Below are positions 16,801 to 23,996 of a DNA stretch of 35,250 nucleotides, piece after piece (the stretch's first letter is position 1; each line of letters begins with the position of its first letter). The stretch covers positions 1 through 35,250 of the forward strand of contig DAOUQG010000003.1 in assembly GCA_030625765.1 (NCBI GenBank). Direction: 5' to 3'. Below the pieces are notes generated by a model, which was not told the origin of the DNA, did no database searches, and saw only the letters and a list, made by a program, of their open reading frames with translations. Both the position numbers and the translations under genes were made by a program. Source of the stretch: Thermohalobacteraceae bacterium (GTDB lineage Bacteria; Bacillota; Clostridia; Tissierellales; VENL01).

Positions 16801-16979
16801 GGATCTATCTCAGGAGAATCTTTTGCAATAGCAATTACCAAACCAGCTGTTGCACCTACTGCTATAAAACCTACCATTAAAATAGTTACTAATAAAAATT
16901 TAAAAACTGTAGAAACTATTTTTCTTTGCTTTTTATCAGATTTAGATTTACTTCTTCTACTTGTGTTATTTTTTGTCAT
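13836..16979 (-). CDS. Class A penicillin-binding protein (glycosyltransferase/transpeptidase), PBP1A type
   Basis: This 1047-residue bifunctional enzyme polymerises and cross-links peptidoglycan outside the membrane. A basic Ser/Lys-rich cytoplasmic tail precedes one transmembrane helix (about 24-52). The glycosyltransferase 51 domain carries AIEDERFRSHKG (Glu110) and GASTITQQLVKN. The transpeptidase has GSSIKP (Ser572/Lys575), SVN (637-639) and KTGTT (778-782). About 150 extra residues (380-530), rich in Asn/Lys/Ile, separate the two domains. After the transpeptidase come Cys residues near 851, 854, 862, 886, 906 and 968, and then a Gln-rich segment. The last 55 residues are an Asn/Glu/Asp/Gln low-complexity tail. 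The start follows AGGAGGT with a five- to six-base spacer; the frame upstream to 17012 is not needed. It converges on spoVAF. Confidence 0.93.
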   Translation of the reverse strand: MTKNNTSRRSKSKSDKKQRKIVSTVFKFLLVTILMVGFIAVGATAGLVIAIAKDSPEIDPSRIISSLSESSKILDSNGNLIERIHTEEYRTVVPLDRIPVHVRNAFIAIEDERFRSHKGVDLKRIGGALYADIKAGAPIQGASTITQQLVKNMYLLEEVDRDNLINDISRKIKEAYLAVQIERELTKDQILEAYINKIPLGQGAYGVQAAAKTYFSKDVSELTIAEAAMIAGITKNPSKYSLFRTISPNNVDESKHDVISEISIDGTRWVIIYNNSESVINRKNTVLSKMRELNYITEAEYLEAREVDIKSVLNPQKKEEENITSYFGDYVREQVLDALENELGYSKEKAQSLLFTGGLNIYSTIDTDLQRRIEGVFNNFDQILQPINGNISPRLIDETSIKNGNIVDKYETIIFYKKENILDENSNLKIGKGAYSFSDDGKLIITSRKINSRNKDIIDYYTINENKVLVTYKLGNLNLTNNDYIVGDKRELIINANFLNANKDFYTIDENNNLIINSGYFTHYTKGIIQPQAAVVITDYKTGELKALIGGRDVKDRRVLNRATNSQRQPGSSIKPISVYLPALDSGMFTAASIIDDIMHFDEKSGTRWPKNWYENSIYYNYAYRGLTTLRKSVEQSVNVNAVKVLEQIGIGTSLEYLDKMGLSDDIVTKDENKRYNDEIPAALALGGLTKGITPLNLTAAYGTIANQGIYVEPIAFTKIVDSEGTILYENKPTKHRVVDPQVAYLMTDILESTVSSGLGRRAMFDGAKNTSIPAAGKTGTTQNKGDAWFVGFTPYYASGVWIGNDTYQIKLSSGSSIAAEFWSAIMEEAHKGLDPKGFDVPDGFVEREICTVCGKLATDLCKRDPRGSKVRKEIFIRGTQPTEFCDVHVELEIDTSTGKLANEYCPPELVEKKVFIKRDLPYDPEDPVLQEMQLQLLQQLKQELEREVNKIITIPEDYLYRAPTEVCDEHVEEVNDEDEGFTDWLGDWIFGNNNNENQEDENMQDETNSQQDNENQENSGNQEDSEVEVIDSIDENANTENESNNE

Positions 16980-17039
16980 ATTATACCTCCTCATCGTAAT
17001 GAAAGATACCAAAACGAAGGATTAAAAAACATTAGAATT

Positions 17040-17068
17040 ATTATACCATAATAACTTAAGATTGAAAA
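17040..17068 (-). promoter_or_regulatory. Sigma-A-type promoter for the penicillin-binding protein gene
   Basis: On the minus strand, TTTTCA (17063-17068) and TATAAT (17040-17045) are 17 bases apart, and the -10 is preceded by TGG, an extended -10 arrangement. The start codon is about 60 bases downstream. Confidence 0.6.
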
Positions 17069-17268
17069 ATATAATGTTTATACAAGAAAATTCTGTAAAC
17101 TATAGGTAATTATATTCTTAACATCTTTAGTAATTATTATAATAAATGCGCATATTTAGGGATGTGATTGTCAATTATTATTACTAATAGAGTCTATAAT
17201 GTAAAAAAACTATTACGGCTTATTAAAGAAATTGATAATAGTTTAACTCTTTGTAATAAGTATAATGT

Positions 17269-17301
17269 TTGACATAAAAGTACATATAGCTGTGTTATAA
17301 T
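17269..17301 (+). promoter_or_regulatory. Extended -10 promoter for the 117-aa gene
   Basis: TGTTATAAT (17293-17301) is a perfect extended -10. A TTGACA at 17269-17274 is present, but the 21-base spacing is too long for it to be the ordinary -35. The rest of the 16980-17345 gap shows no other convincing feature apart from the divergent promoter at 17040-17068. Confidence 0.55.
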
Positions 17302-17345
17302 TATTATTATTAATATCTTACATGCTTTTAAGGAAGGTGACATAA

Positions 17346-17699
17346 GTGGACAGAAAGAAATTAGCTATTCAATTTTACGAAGATTTAATTGCATTAGAAG
17401 AATATGAAGGAGCACTTCCAAAACAAATATCTCAAAAAGTTAGGGAAATAGGAAAGGAAAGGTTTATCCAAGATTATCCTCTTTCAACTTTAGGAGTAAT
17501 AAGTTATAGGTCATTTTGGGAGATATGCTTTGATTTGGGTATAGTACAAAATCATTTTCATAGTGAATATAAAAACTTTAATTCATTTGAGGAAAATCTT
17601 CATAAGATAATCACATCGTTGATTCATATGAAAAATTTCAGTAAATATTCAAATGAAGATATCATAAGATTATTCCAAAAATACAAGATGTGTAGTTGA
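17346..17699 (+). CDS. Hypothetical protein, 117 aa
   Basis: I do not recognise this protein. It is predicted to be soluble and mainly helical, with a mix of acidic and aromatic residues. A central segment reads DYPLSTLGVISYRSFWEICFDLG, and the C-terminal part is basic (FQKYKMC). No signal peptide, membrane segment or metal motif is visible. The start is GTG (17346), after AAGGAAGGTG. It has its own promoter and is followed by an acetyltransferase gene 80 bases on, perhaps in the same transcript since no terminator lies between them. Confidence 0.6.
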   Translation: MDRKKLAIQFYEDLIALEEYEGALPKQISQKVREIGKERFIQDYPLSTLGVISYRSFWEICFDLGIVQNHFHSEYKNFNSFEENLHKIITSLIHMKNFSKYSNEDIIRLFQKYKMCS

Positions 17700-17779
17700 A
17701 TGGAAACTAGTTTAGAACTATCACAAAATAAGAAGGGTTTTTAATATTTTTTATTGAATCCATATTTGAGGTGATAGTA

Positions 17780-18193
17780 ATGAGTAAGATAGAGTATAAA
17801 AAAGGATTATGTTTTAATGAAAAGCATATTAAAAAGCTATATGAGGATGCTGGATGGTATACTTATACTAAAAATATTGAAAAATTAATGAAAGCTATTC
17901 AAAATTCTCTTTATGTTATTACTGCTTGGGATGAAGATGAACTAGTAGGATTATTAAGAATAGTTGGAGATGGAGTATCTATAATATATATACAAGATAT
18001 TTTGGTGTTAAAATCACATAAGAGATGTAAGATAGGGACAATAATGCTTGAGAAAATGTTTGAAGCTTTCCCGAATATTAGACATAAAGTGCTGCTTACT
18101 GATGATTCTGAGGAAACTAGAGGCTTTTATGAAGCAATTGGGTTTACTTCCTGTGATAAAGGGAATTTGGTTGCATTCGCAAAGATTGATTAA
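17780..18193 (+). CDS. GNAT family N-acetyltransferase
   Basis: A 137-residue protein with the acetyl-CoA-binding fold of the GNAT family. A central strand with VGLLRIVGDG is followed by IIYIQDILVLKSHKRCKIGTIMLEKM, which holds the pyrophosphate-binding loop. In that loop the usual first Gly of RxxGxG/A is a Lys (RCKIGT), a variation that may weaken binding. The end has LTDDSEETRGFYEAIGFTSC, the typical alpha4-beta7 region with a FYEAIGF motif. I place the start at ATG 17780, after GAGGTGAT; the GTG at 17771 is part of that ribosome binding site. The substrate is unknown. A terminator follows. Confidence 0.85.
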   Translation: MSKIEYKKGLCFNEKHIKKLYEDAGWYTYTKNIEKLMKAIQNSLYVITAWDEDELVGLLRIVGDGVSIIYIQDILVLKSHKRCKIGTIMLEKMFEAFPNIRHKVLLTDDSEETRGFYEAIGFTSCDKGNLVAFAKID

Positions 18194-18229
18194 AAGTTAA
18201 TATTGTTTCAGAAGGGATAATTTTTTTAT

Positions 18230-18266
18230 AACTCCTATTGCATGCTATGCATCTGGAGTTTTTTTG
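18230..18266 (+). terminator. Rho-independent terminator after the acetyltransferase
   Basis: AACTCC (18230-18235) pairs with GGAGTT (18255-18260), with an inner GCAT/ATGC pair, followed by Ts. Confidence 0.75.
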
Positions 18267-18293
18267 TTTTTGGATAAACATGGAATAATAATG

Positions 18294-18322
18294 TTGAATT
18301 ATGTCGCATTTTATGATATAAT
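18294..18322 (+). promoter_or_regulatory. Strong sigma-A promoter for a hairpin/mini-ORF transcript
   Basis: TTGAAT (18294-18299) and TATAAT (18317-18322) are separated by exactly 17 bases. Transcription should start near 18329 and run into the long palindrome at 18393-18447. Confidence 0.75.
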
Positions 18323-18392
18323 ATTAGTAATTAACCAATATTTTTCCAGTTTGACTATTAAAGTAAAAATAATAATAAAATTTGTGGGTTAC

Positions 18393-18447
18393 ATATTGTT
18401 TAAATAATCAAATAATAATAATTATTATTTGATTATTTAAACAATAT
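18393..18447. repeat. Perfect 55-bp palindrome (27-bp arms)
   Basis: Bases 18393-18419 are the exact inverse complement of 18421-18447, with a single central base. The arms start with ATATTGTTTAAATAATC. In RNA this would be one long uninterrupted hairpin ending three bases before an AAAGGAG ribosome binding site. It is not followed by a T-run, so it is not a terminator. Confidence 0.9.
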
Positions 18448-18466
18448 AAAGGAGAATATAAATATA

Positions 18467-18552
18467 ATGAATAATCTAAAAATGAAGGATTATCACAATT
18501 TGCACAAGTGCTACAGCAATTAATACAAGAATTTAATATTAAGCAATTTTGA
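18467..18552 (+). other. Mini-ORF after the palindrome, apparently frameshifted
   Basis: After AAAGGAG (18448-18454), ATG 18467 opens an 18-codon frame ending at 18523. The run of five As at 18478-18482 joins, by a -1 shift, to another frame that continues to a stop at 18550-18552. The joined product would read MNNLK then NEGLSQFAQVLQQLIQEF and a short end, a 28-residue amphipathic-looking peptide. Either one A was lost, or the ribosome slips, or neither frame is used. Promoter and terminator flank the unit, so it is transcribed in principle. Confidence 0.4.
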
Positions 18553-18625
18553 ATTTTACATACAGATTGTTCTAGTATATTTTTTAAATTACAGGAAAAT
18601 ATTTTATATTTTTATTGAGATTTTT

Positions 18626-18657
18626 AAAATAGATAGTTTTCTAAAGCTATCTATTTT
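18626..18657 (+). terminator. Terminator of the hairpin/mini-ORF transcript
   Basis: AAAATAGATAG (18626-18636) pairs with CTATCTATTTT (18647-18657), an 11-bp stem with a 10-base loop, followed by ATTTTTC. Confidence 0.8.
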
Positions 18658-18673
18658 ATTTTTCATTCTGGTA

Positions 18674-18742
18674 TAGACAACAATAATTATTTACACTATA
18701 ATGAACATGTGCACTTAGATGTTCACGATGGTGAAAACCATC
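18674..18742 (+). promoter_or_regulatory. Promoter and inverted repeats upstream of the XRE-cupin gene
   Basis: TAGACA (18674-18679) and TATAAT (18697-18702) are 17 bases apart, a good sigma-A promoter. Just downstream an inverted repeat GAACAT (18703-18708) / ATGTTC (18719-18724) lies over the expected transcription start, well placed for autoregulation. A hairpin GATGGT-GAAA-ACCATC (18727-18742) follows in the leader. Confidence 0.65.
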
Positions 18743-18764
18743 ACTATACAGAAAGGAGAAAAGT

Positions 18765-19334
18765 ATGGAACTTGATATTGGGAAAAAAATTAAAGAGTTG
18801 AGAATTGAAAAGGGATTTACATTACGTGACCTTGGAGAAAAGACAAATCTATCTATTGGTTTTTTATCACAGCTTGAAAGAGGATTAACAACAATAGCTG
18901 TTGATTCATTGTCTATTTTAGCAGAGATTTTAGGTGTAGATTTGTCATATTTTTTTAAAATAAGCAAGAAAGAAAAAAAGCATTATTTAAGAAGTCATGA
19001 GAAAGAAATATTTAATATAGAGGAATCAAGATATGTTAATTATTTACTTTCTAATAATTTGTCAGACAAGGCTCTTTTACCTAGACTTATTGAATTACTT
19101 CCTAGTAATTCTGATGAAAATATTGAAGTCTATAAACATCAGGGAGAGGAATTTATTTATATTTTGGAAGGTATTCTTACCCTTTACATAGATGATCAAA
19201 AACATGAGCTGTACCCAGGGGATAGTGCACATATCAATTCAGGTTTGGGTCACAACTGGGCAAATTATACGAATAAATTAGTTAAGCTTATTGCAGTAAA
19301 TACTCCAAATAGATTTATGGAAATTAGTGAGTAG
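18765..19334 (+). CDS. XRE-family transcriptional regulator with cupin sensor domain
   Basis: This 189-residue protein has an N-terminal helix-turn-helix of the XRE type (about 6-60; LRDLGEKTNLSIGFLSQLERG) and a C-terminal cupin barrel (about 118-185). The barrel carries KHQGEEFIYILEG and LYPGDSAHINSGLGHNW, with His and Glu residues able to bind a metal or small ligand. Proteins of this build usually repress or activate neighbouring amino-acid or polyamine genes. The start ATG 18765 follows AAAGGAG. It lies ahead of an EamA transporter and an Xaa-Pro aminopeptidase, which it probably controls. The inverted repeat at 18703-18724 is a candidate operator. Confidence 0.9.
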   Translation: MELDIGKKIKELRIEKGFTLRDLGEKTNLSIGFLSQLERGLTTIAVDSLSILAEILGVDLSYFFKISKKEKKHYLRSHEKEIFNIEESRYVNYLLSNNLSDKALLPRLIELLPSNSDENIEVYKHQGEEFIYILEGILTLYIDDQKHELYPGDSAHINSGLGHNWANYTNKLVKLIAVNTPNRFMEISE

Positions 19335-19484
19335 ATTGGAGAAAAGCATGAGTAATACTATTTTTTCACTAGTTGGTAAATTGTCAGCAGGCCTTGTAGC
19401 TATTAATTAACCAATTATGTAACATCAAAAAATTATACAGACATTGAAAGTAGTTTATTAACTGTAAATATATGAGGTGAGAGA

Positions 19485-20384
19485 ATGAAAAAGGTTAAAG
19501 GAAGTTTAATTGCAGATTTATCTTTATTAATAGTGGCACTAGTTTGGGGTAGTGGATTTATAGCAACAAGATTTGGGTTAAATAGTATAACTCCATTATA
19601 TCTTATAGCATTTAGATTTTTCTTGGCATTTATTATATTGATAATTGTATTTTCAAAAAGATTAAAAATGCTAAATAATAAAAATATTATAGGTGGGTTA
19701 GTAATAGGTTTTTTTCTTTTTGGAGGATTTGCATTTCAGACTATTGGATTACTATACACTACTGCTGGAAAACAAGCATTTTTAACAGGAACAAATGTTG
19801 TTATGGTACCTTTTCTCTATTGGATTGTAAAAGGAAAGCGTCCAGATGTTTATAGTTTTATTGCAACTTTTCTAACTTTTTTAGGAATAAGCTTATTATC
19901 GTTAAACAATGGATTGACAATAAACCTAGGCGATTCCTTAACTATTTTTTGTGCATTTTTCTTTGCATGTCACATTGTATCTATTGGTTACTATGCAAAA
20001 TCAAATGATCCAATAATATTAACAATAATACAGTTTGGTACTGTTGCAATATTATCATTTATATCTGCATTTGTTTTTGAAGATATTCCAACTAATATGA
20101 CAAGAGAAGGGCTTTTTTCTATTATTTACTTAGCGATATTTAGTACATTAGTTGCTTTTTTGATACAGAATATTGCTCAAAAGCATACTTCTTCCACTCA
20201 TGCGGCTATTATGCTTAGTTTAGAGTCTGTATTTGGTAGTGTTTTAGCAACATTCATTTTAGGCGAATTATTTACTATAAGAATGGTAATAGGCTGTGTA
20301 ACAATTTTTATGGCTATAATTATTGCAGAAACTAAATTGGATTTTATAAAAAGAAAAAAAGTAAATAAAAGAATGATTAAATAG
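19485..20384 (+). CDS. DMT superfamily transporter (EamA family)
   Basis: A 299-residue integral membrane protein with about ten transmembrane helices arranged as two EamA repeats. The family start LLIVALVWGSGFIATRFGL is at about 13-31. The segment TTAGKQAFLTGTNVVMVPFLYWI ends the first repeat, and SSTHAAIMLSLESVFGSVLATFILGE is in the second. Such proteins export or import metabolites, often amino acids; the substrate is not readable. ATG 19485 follows TGAGGTGAGAG. The 150 bases before it contain only a 20-codon ORF of doubtful value. It is five bases from the next gene. Confidence 0.9.
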   Translation: MKKVKGSLIADLSLLIVALVWGSGFIATRFGLNSITPLYLIAFRFFLAFIILIIVFSKRLKMLNNKNIIGGLVIGFFLFGGFAFQTIGLLYTTAGKQAFLTGTNVVMVPFLYWIVKGKRPDVYSFIATFLTFLGISLLSLNNGLTINLGDSLTIFCAFFFACHIVSIGYYAKSNDPIILTIIQFGTVAILSFISAFVFEDIPTNMTREGLFSIIYLAIFSTLVAFLIQNIAQKHTSSTHAAIMLSLESVFGSVLATFILGELFTIRMVIGCVTIFMAIIIAETKLDFIKRKKVNKRMIK

Positions 20385-20404
20385 CAATTTTGAGGAGGGG
20401 TAAT

Positions 20405-22183
20405 ATGAATTCTTATGAAAAAATTGAAAAGCTAAAAGAGTCTATGAGGACAAAGGGAATTGATGCATATATAATCCCTAGTAGTGATCCCCATCAAAGT
20501 GAATATGTATCAGAATATTGGAAATCAAGGGCTTGGTTATCTGGATTTACTGGTTCTGCAGGTACTCTTGTAATAACACTAGGAGAAAGTGGTCTTTGGA
20601 CAGATGGAAGATATTTCATTCAAGCTGAGAAGCAATTAATGGGTTCAGGAGTTAAACTATTCAAAATGGGTGAAAAAGATGTTCCAACTTACACTGATTG
20701 GTTAAAAGAAACATTGGATGAAGGAGCTTGTGTAGGGTTTGATGGAAGGGTTGTTGCTCAATCTATAGTAAGTAGAATGGAAAGCAAGTTTGAAAAAAAG
20801 AAAATATCAATCAATGATAAACATGATTTAATAAGTCCTATTTGGAATGATAGACCTGTATTAGAGTATAGTCCAATAATTAATCATGATATTCAGTTCG
20901 CTGGGAAAACGGCTAAAGAGAAACTGGAGTTAGTTAGAGAGGAAATGAAAAAGAAAGAGGCAGATTATTTCTTATTAGCTAGTCTTGATGATATTGCGTG
21001 GTTGTTTAATATCAGAGGTAATGATATACCTAATAATTCAGTAGTTTTTTCTTATGCACTTGTTTCTAATTCACAAGCATTGTTATTTTTAGATAAGAGT
21101 AAATTAACTGAGGAAGCTGATGATGCTTTAAAAAATAATAACATAGATGTATATGATTATGATGAGATTGTAGATGAAGTTCAAAGAATACATAAGAATA
21201 GCAAGGTTCTTATTGATCCAAATAGAATTAATAGATGGATATATAACGCTATACCCAAAGATTGTGTAAAAGTTGAAGGGTCAAACATTACTACTTCGTT
21301 AAAGGGCATTAAAAATGATGTTGAAATAGAAAATCTTAAGAAATGCCAAATAAAAGATGGAGTAGCAATGGTAAAATTCTTATATTGGTTAGAAAACAAT
21401 TTAGACAAGGAAACTATTTCAGAAATATCAGCTTCTGATAAGCTTGAAGCTTTTAGAAGTGAACAAGAGCATTTTATGGGTACTAGCTTTGATACTATAG
21501 CAGGATATAAAGAGCATGCTGCGATGATGCATTACAAAGCTACTGTAGAATCTGATTATTCATTTGAGTCAAATGGAATGTTCCTAGTAGACTCAGGTGG
21601 ACAGTATCTTGATGGAACGACTGATATTACACGAACTATTGTATTTGGAGATATTACAGATGAAGAAAAACGAGATTTTACTTTGACTTTAAAGGGTGTT
21701 ATTTCGTTAAGTGATGCTAGATTTTTATATGGAGCAACAGGTTCAAAGCTTGATATTTTAGCAAGATATCCTTTGTGGCAAGAGGGGATTGATTATAACT
21801 GTGGGTCTGGTCATGGTGTTGGATTTTTCTTAGGTGTTCATGAAGGACCACATGGTTTTACTAAAAATCCTAATAATGTTAAGCTTGAAGAAGGAATGAT
21901 TGTAACTATTGAGCCAGGTGTATACAAGGAAGGAAGACATGGAATTAGGATAGAAAATACATTATTAGTACAGGAAGATGTATCAACTGAACATGGACAG
22001 TTTATGAAGTTCGAAACTATTTCGTATTGTCCTATTGATTTAAATGGAATATGCACTAGTATGCTTAGTGAAAAGGAAAGAAATTGGTTAAATGATTATC
22101 ATCAGGAAGTATATAAGAAAGTATCTCCATTTTTGGATGATGAATTGAAAGCATGGTTAAAAATAAAAACTAGAAGTATTTAA
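20405..22183 (+). CDS. Xaa-Pro aminopeptidase (M24B family)
   Basis: A 592-residue cytoplasmic metallopeptidase removing an N-terminal residue before proline. Its size and two creatinase-like N-terminal domains match the long bacterial/eukaryotic aminopeptidase P form. Metal ligands are all visible: Asp396 (LVDSGG), Asp407 (TTDITRT), His470 (GSGHGVG), Glu503 (TIEPGVY) and Glu517 (GIRIENT). VHEGPHGF carries another conserved His. The start ATG 20405 follows GAGGAGGGG; the frame upstream from 20390 is the ribosome binding site itself. It is probably co-transcribed with the EamA transporter, and a terminator follows. The role fits a peptide-degrading organism. Confidence 0.93.
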   Translation: MNSYEKIEKLKESMRTKGIDAYIIPSSDPHQSEYVSEYWKSRAWLSGFTGSAGTLVITLGESGLWTDGRYFIQAEKQLMGSGVKLFKMGEKDVPTYTDWLKETLDEGACVGFDGRVVAQSIVSRMESKFEKKKISINDKHDLISPIWNDRPVLEYSPIINHDIQFAGKTAKEKLELVREEMKKKEADYFLLASLDDIAWLFNIRGNDIPNNSVVFSYALVSNSQALLFLDKSKLTEEADDALKNNNIDVYDYDEIVDEVQRIHKNSKVLIDPNRINRWIYNAIPKDCVKVEGSNITTSLKGIKNDVEIENLKKCQIKDGVAMVKFLYWLENNLDKETISEISASDKLEAFRSEQEHFMGTSFDTIAGYKEHAAMMHYKATVESDYSFESNGMFLVDSGGQYLDGTTDITRTIVFGDITDEEKRDFTLTLKGVISLSDARFLYGATGSKLDILARYPLWQEGIDYNCGSGHGVGFFLGVHEGPHGFTKNPNNVKLEEGMIVTIEPGVYKEGRHGIRIENTLLVQEDVSTEHGQFMKFETISYCPIDLNGICTSMLSEKERNWLNDYHQEVYKKVSPFLDDELKAWLKIKTRSI

Positions 22184-22188
22184 TAGTA

Positions 22189-22229
22189 AAAACCACCCAT
22201 TTGAACATGAAGTTTAGATGGGTGGTTTT
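22189..22229. terminator. Bidirectional terminator
   Basis: AAAACCACCCAT (22189-22200) is the inverse of 22218-22229; it serves the aminopeptidase and the convergent ABC permease gene. Confidence 0.9.
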
Positions 22230-22239
22230 GTGTTGCTCT

Positions 22240-23076
22240 TTAATAATGACCAATATTTCCGATTGTTTTACAGTATTTTTCAACCTTATTAAGTATAAAA
22301 TACCCAATAGCTGTTCCAACGAACATAAAGAGTACTAGAATAAGCTGTTCTTGATAAAGTGGTAGTAGAGTGTTAGTTTCCAGCAATATTCCTCTAACAG
22401 AATCAAAGCCGTAGGTTAATGGTAATGCTAATGAAACTGCTAGAATTACCCTAGGAAGAATTTCGACTGGGAATCGATTACCAGATATAGAGTTTAGAAG
22501 GTAATTTGTGATATCAATTACATTGTTAGCATTATTGGTAATAAGTACTAGAGAAGCAATACCAAATCCAATTCCATATAGTGCAATTAACATAGGGAAC
22601 AAAGTGATAACTGCAGATACAATACCATTACCTATTTCAAACCCAAAGATAAGCCAAACAAGAAAAGCAACTATCAAGGAGTTTATTAAAGTAATTATTA
22701 CTGAAAAAATGGATCTACCTATCATTTGTACTAATAGGGGAACTGGTGTAAGCCAGTTTGATTCGAGCACTCCTGAATCCATTTCATTCTTTAGTGAAAA
22801 GCCCATACCCCATAGTATTGCACTTACAAAGCTGGCGATAATGCTTCCTATTATTAGAAACGCCATATAATCAGAGGTTCCAGAAAATAGTTTAAAACCT
22901 ATGTTTTCGCCGCCTATCTGAAAGGATTTTGCTAGAAAATAAACCGGTGTAATCCACATTATAGGTTCAACAATTCTAAATATTGCATTAATAGGATATC
23001 TAAAGAAGATCTTTATATCTTTTATTGTTATTGCCCATATAGTAGTCATGTAAAATTTGAGTTTTTGCCATTTCAT
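22240..23076 (-). CDS. ABC-2 type transporter permease (second)
   Basis: A 278-residue membrane protein with about six helices and the ABC-2 pattern. A cytoplasmic start (WAITIKDIKIFFRYPINAIFR) is followed by a long loop containing FSGTSDYMAFLIIGS, then LKNEMDSGVLESNWLTPVP near the coupling helix. It is the last gene of a three-gene exporter operon. The start ATG 23076 follows AAAGGAG. The sequence resembles the other permease of the operon (DYM-LIIG, GVLESNWL-P-P), so the two probably form a heterodimer. Likely substrate: a lipid, peptide or drug, not determined. Confidence 0.87.
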   Translation of the reverse strand: MKWQKLKFYMTTIWAITIKDIKIFFRYPINAIFRIVEPIMWITPVYFLAKSFQIGGENIGFKLFSGTSDYMAFLIIGSIIASFVSAILWGMGFSLKNEMDSGVLESNWLTPVPLLVQMIGRSIFSVIITLINSLIVAFLVWLIFGFEIGNGIVSAVITLFPMLIALYGIGFGIASLVLITNNANNVIDITNYLLNSISGNRFPVEILPRVILAVSLALPLTYGFDSVRGILLETNTLLPLYQEQLILVLFMFVGTAIGYFILNKVEKYCKTIGNIGHY

Positions 23077-23110
23077 ACTAAAACTCCTTTCTTAATACTA
23101 TGAATGATAT

Positions 23111-23986
23111 TTAATAATGTCCTAAAGAACCTGTTTCTTTTACTTTCTTTTGAGTGTAATTAAAGGCTAATATACCTAATGTCATGAGTATGACTCCGAA
23201 TAGTAGTAGTATCATTATATCAGTCCGTACATCACCTATTCTAGCTCCCGCTGAAATAACAGCTCTTAATGAACGTATGCTGTAAGTAACTGGTATAAAG
23301 CTTGACACACCTTTCATCCAGTTAGGTAAAATAGCTAAAGGATAAGTTATACCACAAAATACTGTTATGACACCTCTAACTAAAAACACCATAGAGTTAG
23401 CTTCTTTTACCCACATTATTATGCTTGCAAAGATAAAACCAATTCCATATATGGAAGGGATAGAAGCTACAATGATTAATAAAGCTAATAATGGATTTCC
23501 TGTAAATCTGAAATTATAAAACAACATAAACTCTATCAAGCTTATTCCCATAAATACAAAGCTATATAATAGTTGAAAAAATGAATAACCAAAAAGCAGA
23601 GTGGTTTTAGGAATTGGACATAACCAGTTAGATTCTAGTGTACCTAAAACTTGTTCTCTTCTTAAGCTGGAACCAAATCCCCAGAGCATCCAATTTACCC
23701 ACATCCACATAGTAGTACCTATGATCATATAGCTAACATAGTCAGTAGTGCCAGTTAATGCTGAAAATGTATTTATTCCAGAGCTTGCAGGACCTGACAG
23801 AGCTTTTGCAGTAAATACATAGCCAAATGGAAAGAGAACAGGCCAAATAAGCATAGATACAAACCAGGAAGGATATCTTAAAAATTGAGTTAATTCTTTT
23901 TTGAATATATAAACTATTGCTATTAAAATTGATGGGGAAGCATTAGCCTTTGAACTAACTCTTATACTTTCATATGTAGTATCCAT
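23111..23986 (-). CDS. ABC-2 type transporter permease (first)
   Basis: A 291-residue membrane protein with about six helices. Its segments KKELTQFLRYPSWFVSM, TTDYVSYMIIGTTMW and LGTLESNWLCPIPKTTLL mirror those of the following permease, evidence of an old duplication. It starts at ATG 23986 after AGGAGTG, ten bases beyond the ATPase gene. Together with the ATPase and second permease it should form an exporter in the cytoplasmic membrane. Confidence 0.88.
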   Translation of the reverse strand: MDTTYESIRVSSKANASPSILIAIVYIFKKELTQFLRYPSWFVSMLIWPVLFPFGYVFTAKALSGPASSGINTFSALTGTTDYVSYMIIGTTMWMWVNWMLWGFGSSLRREQVLGTLESNWLCPIPKTTLLFGYSFFQLLYSFVFMGISLIEFMLFYNFRFTGNPLLALLIIVASIPSIYGIGFIFASIIMWVKEANSMVFLVRGVITVFCGITYPLAILPNWMKGVSSFIPVTYSIRSLRAVISAGARIGDVRTDIMILLLFGVILMTLGILAFNYTQKKVKETGSLGHY

Positions 23987-23996
23987 TTTATCACTC

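Noticed and set aside
19348-19410. 20-codon ORF after the XRE-cupin gene, reminiscent of an AgrD-type peptide start (KLSAGL)
   Set aside because: No Cys, no downstream charged tail and no agrB or agrC nearby; too short to support.
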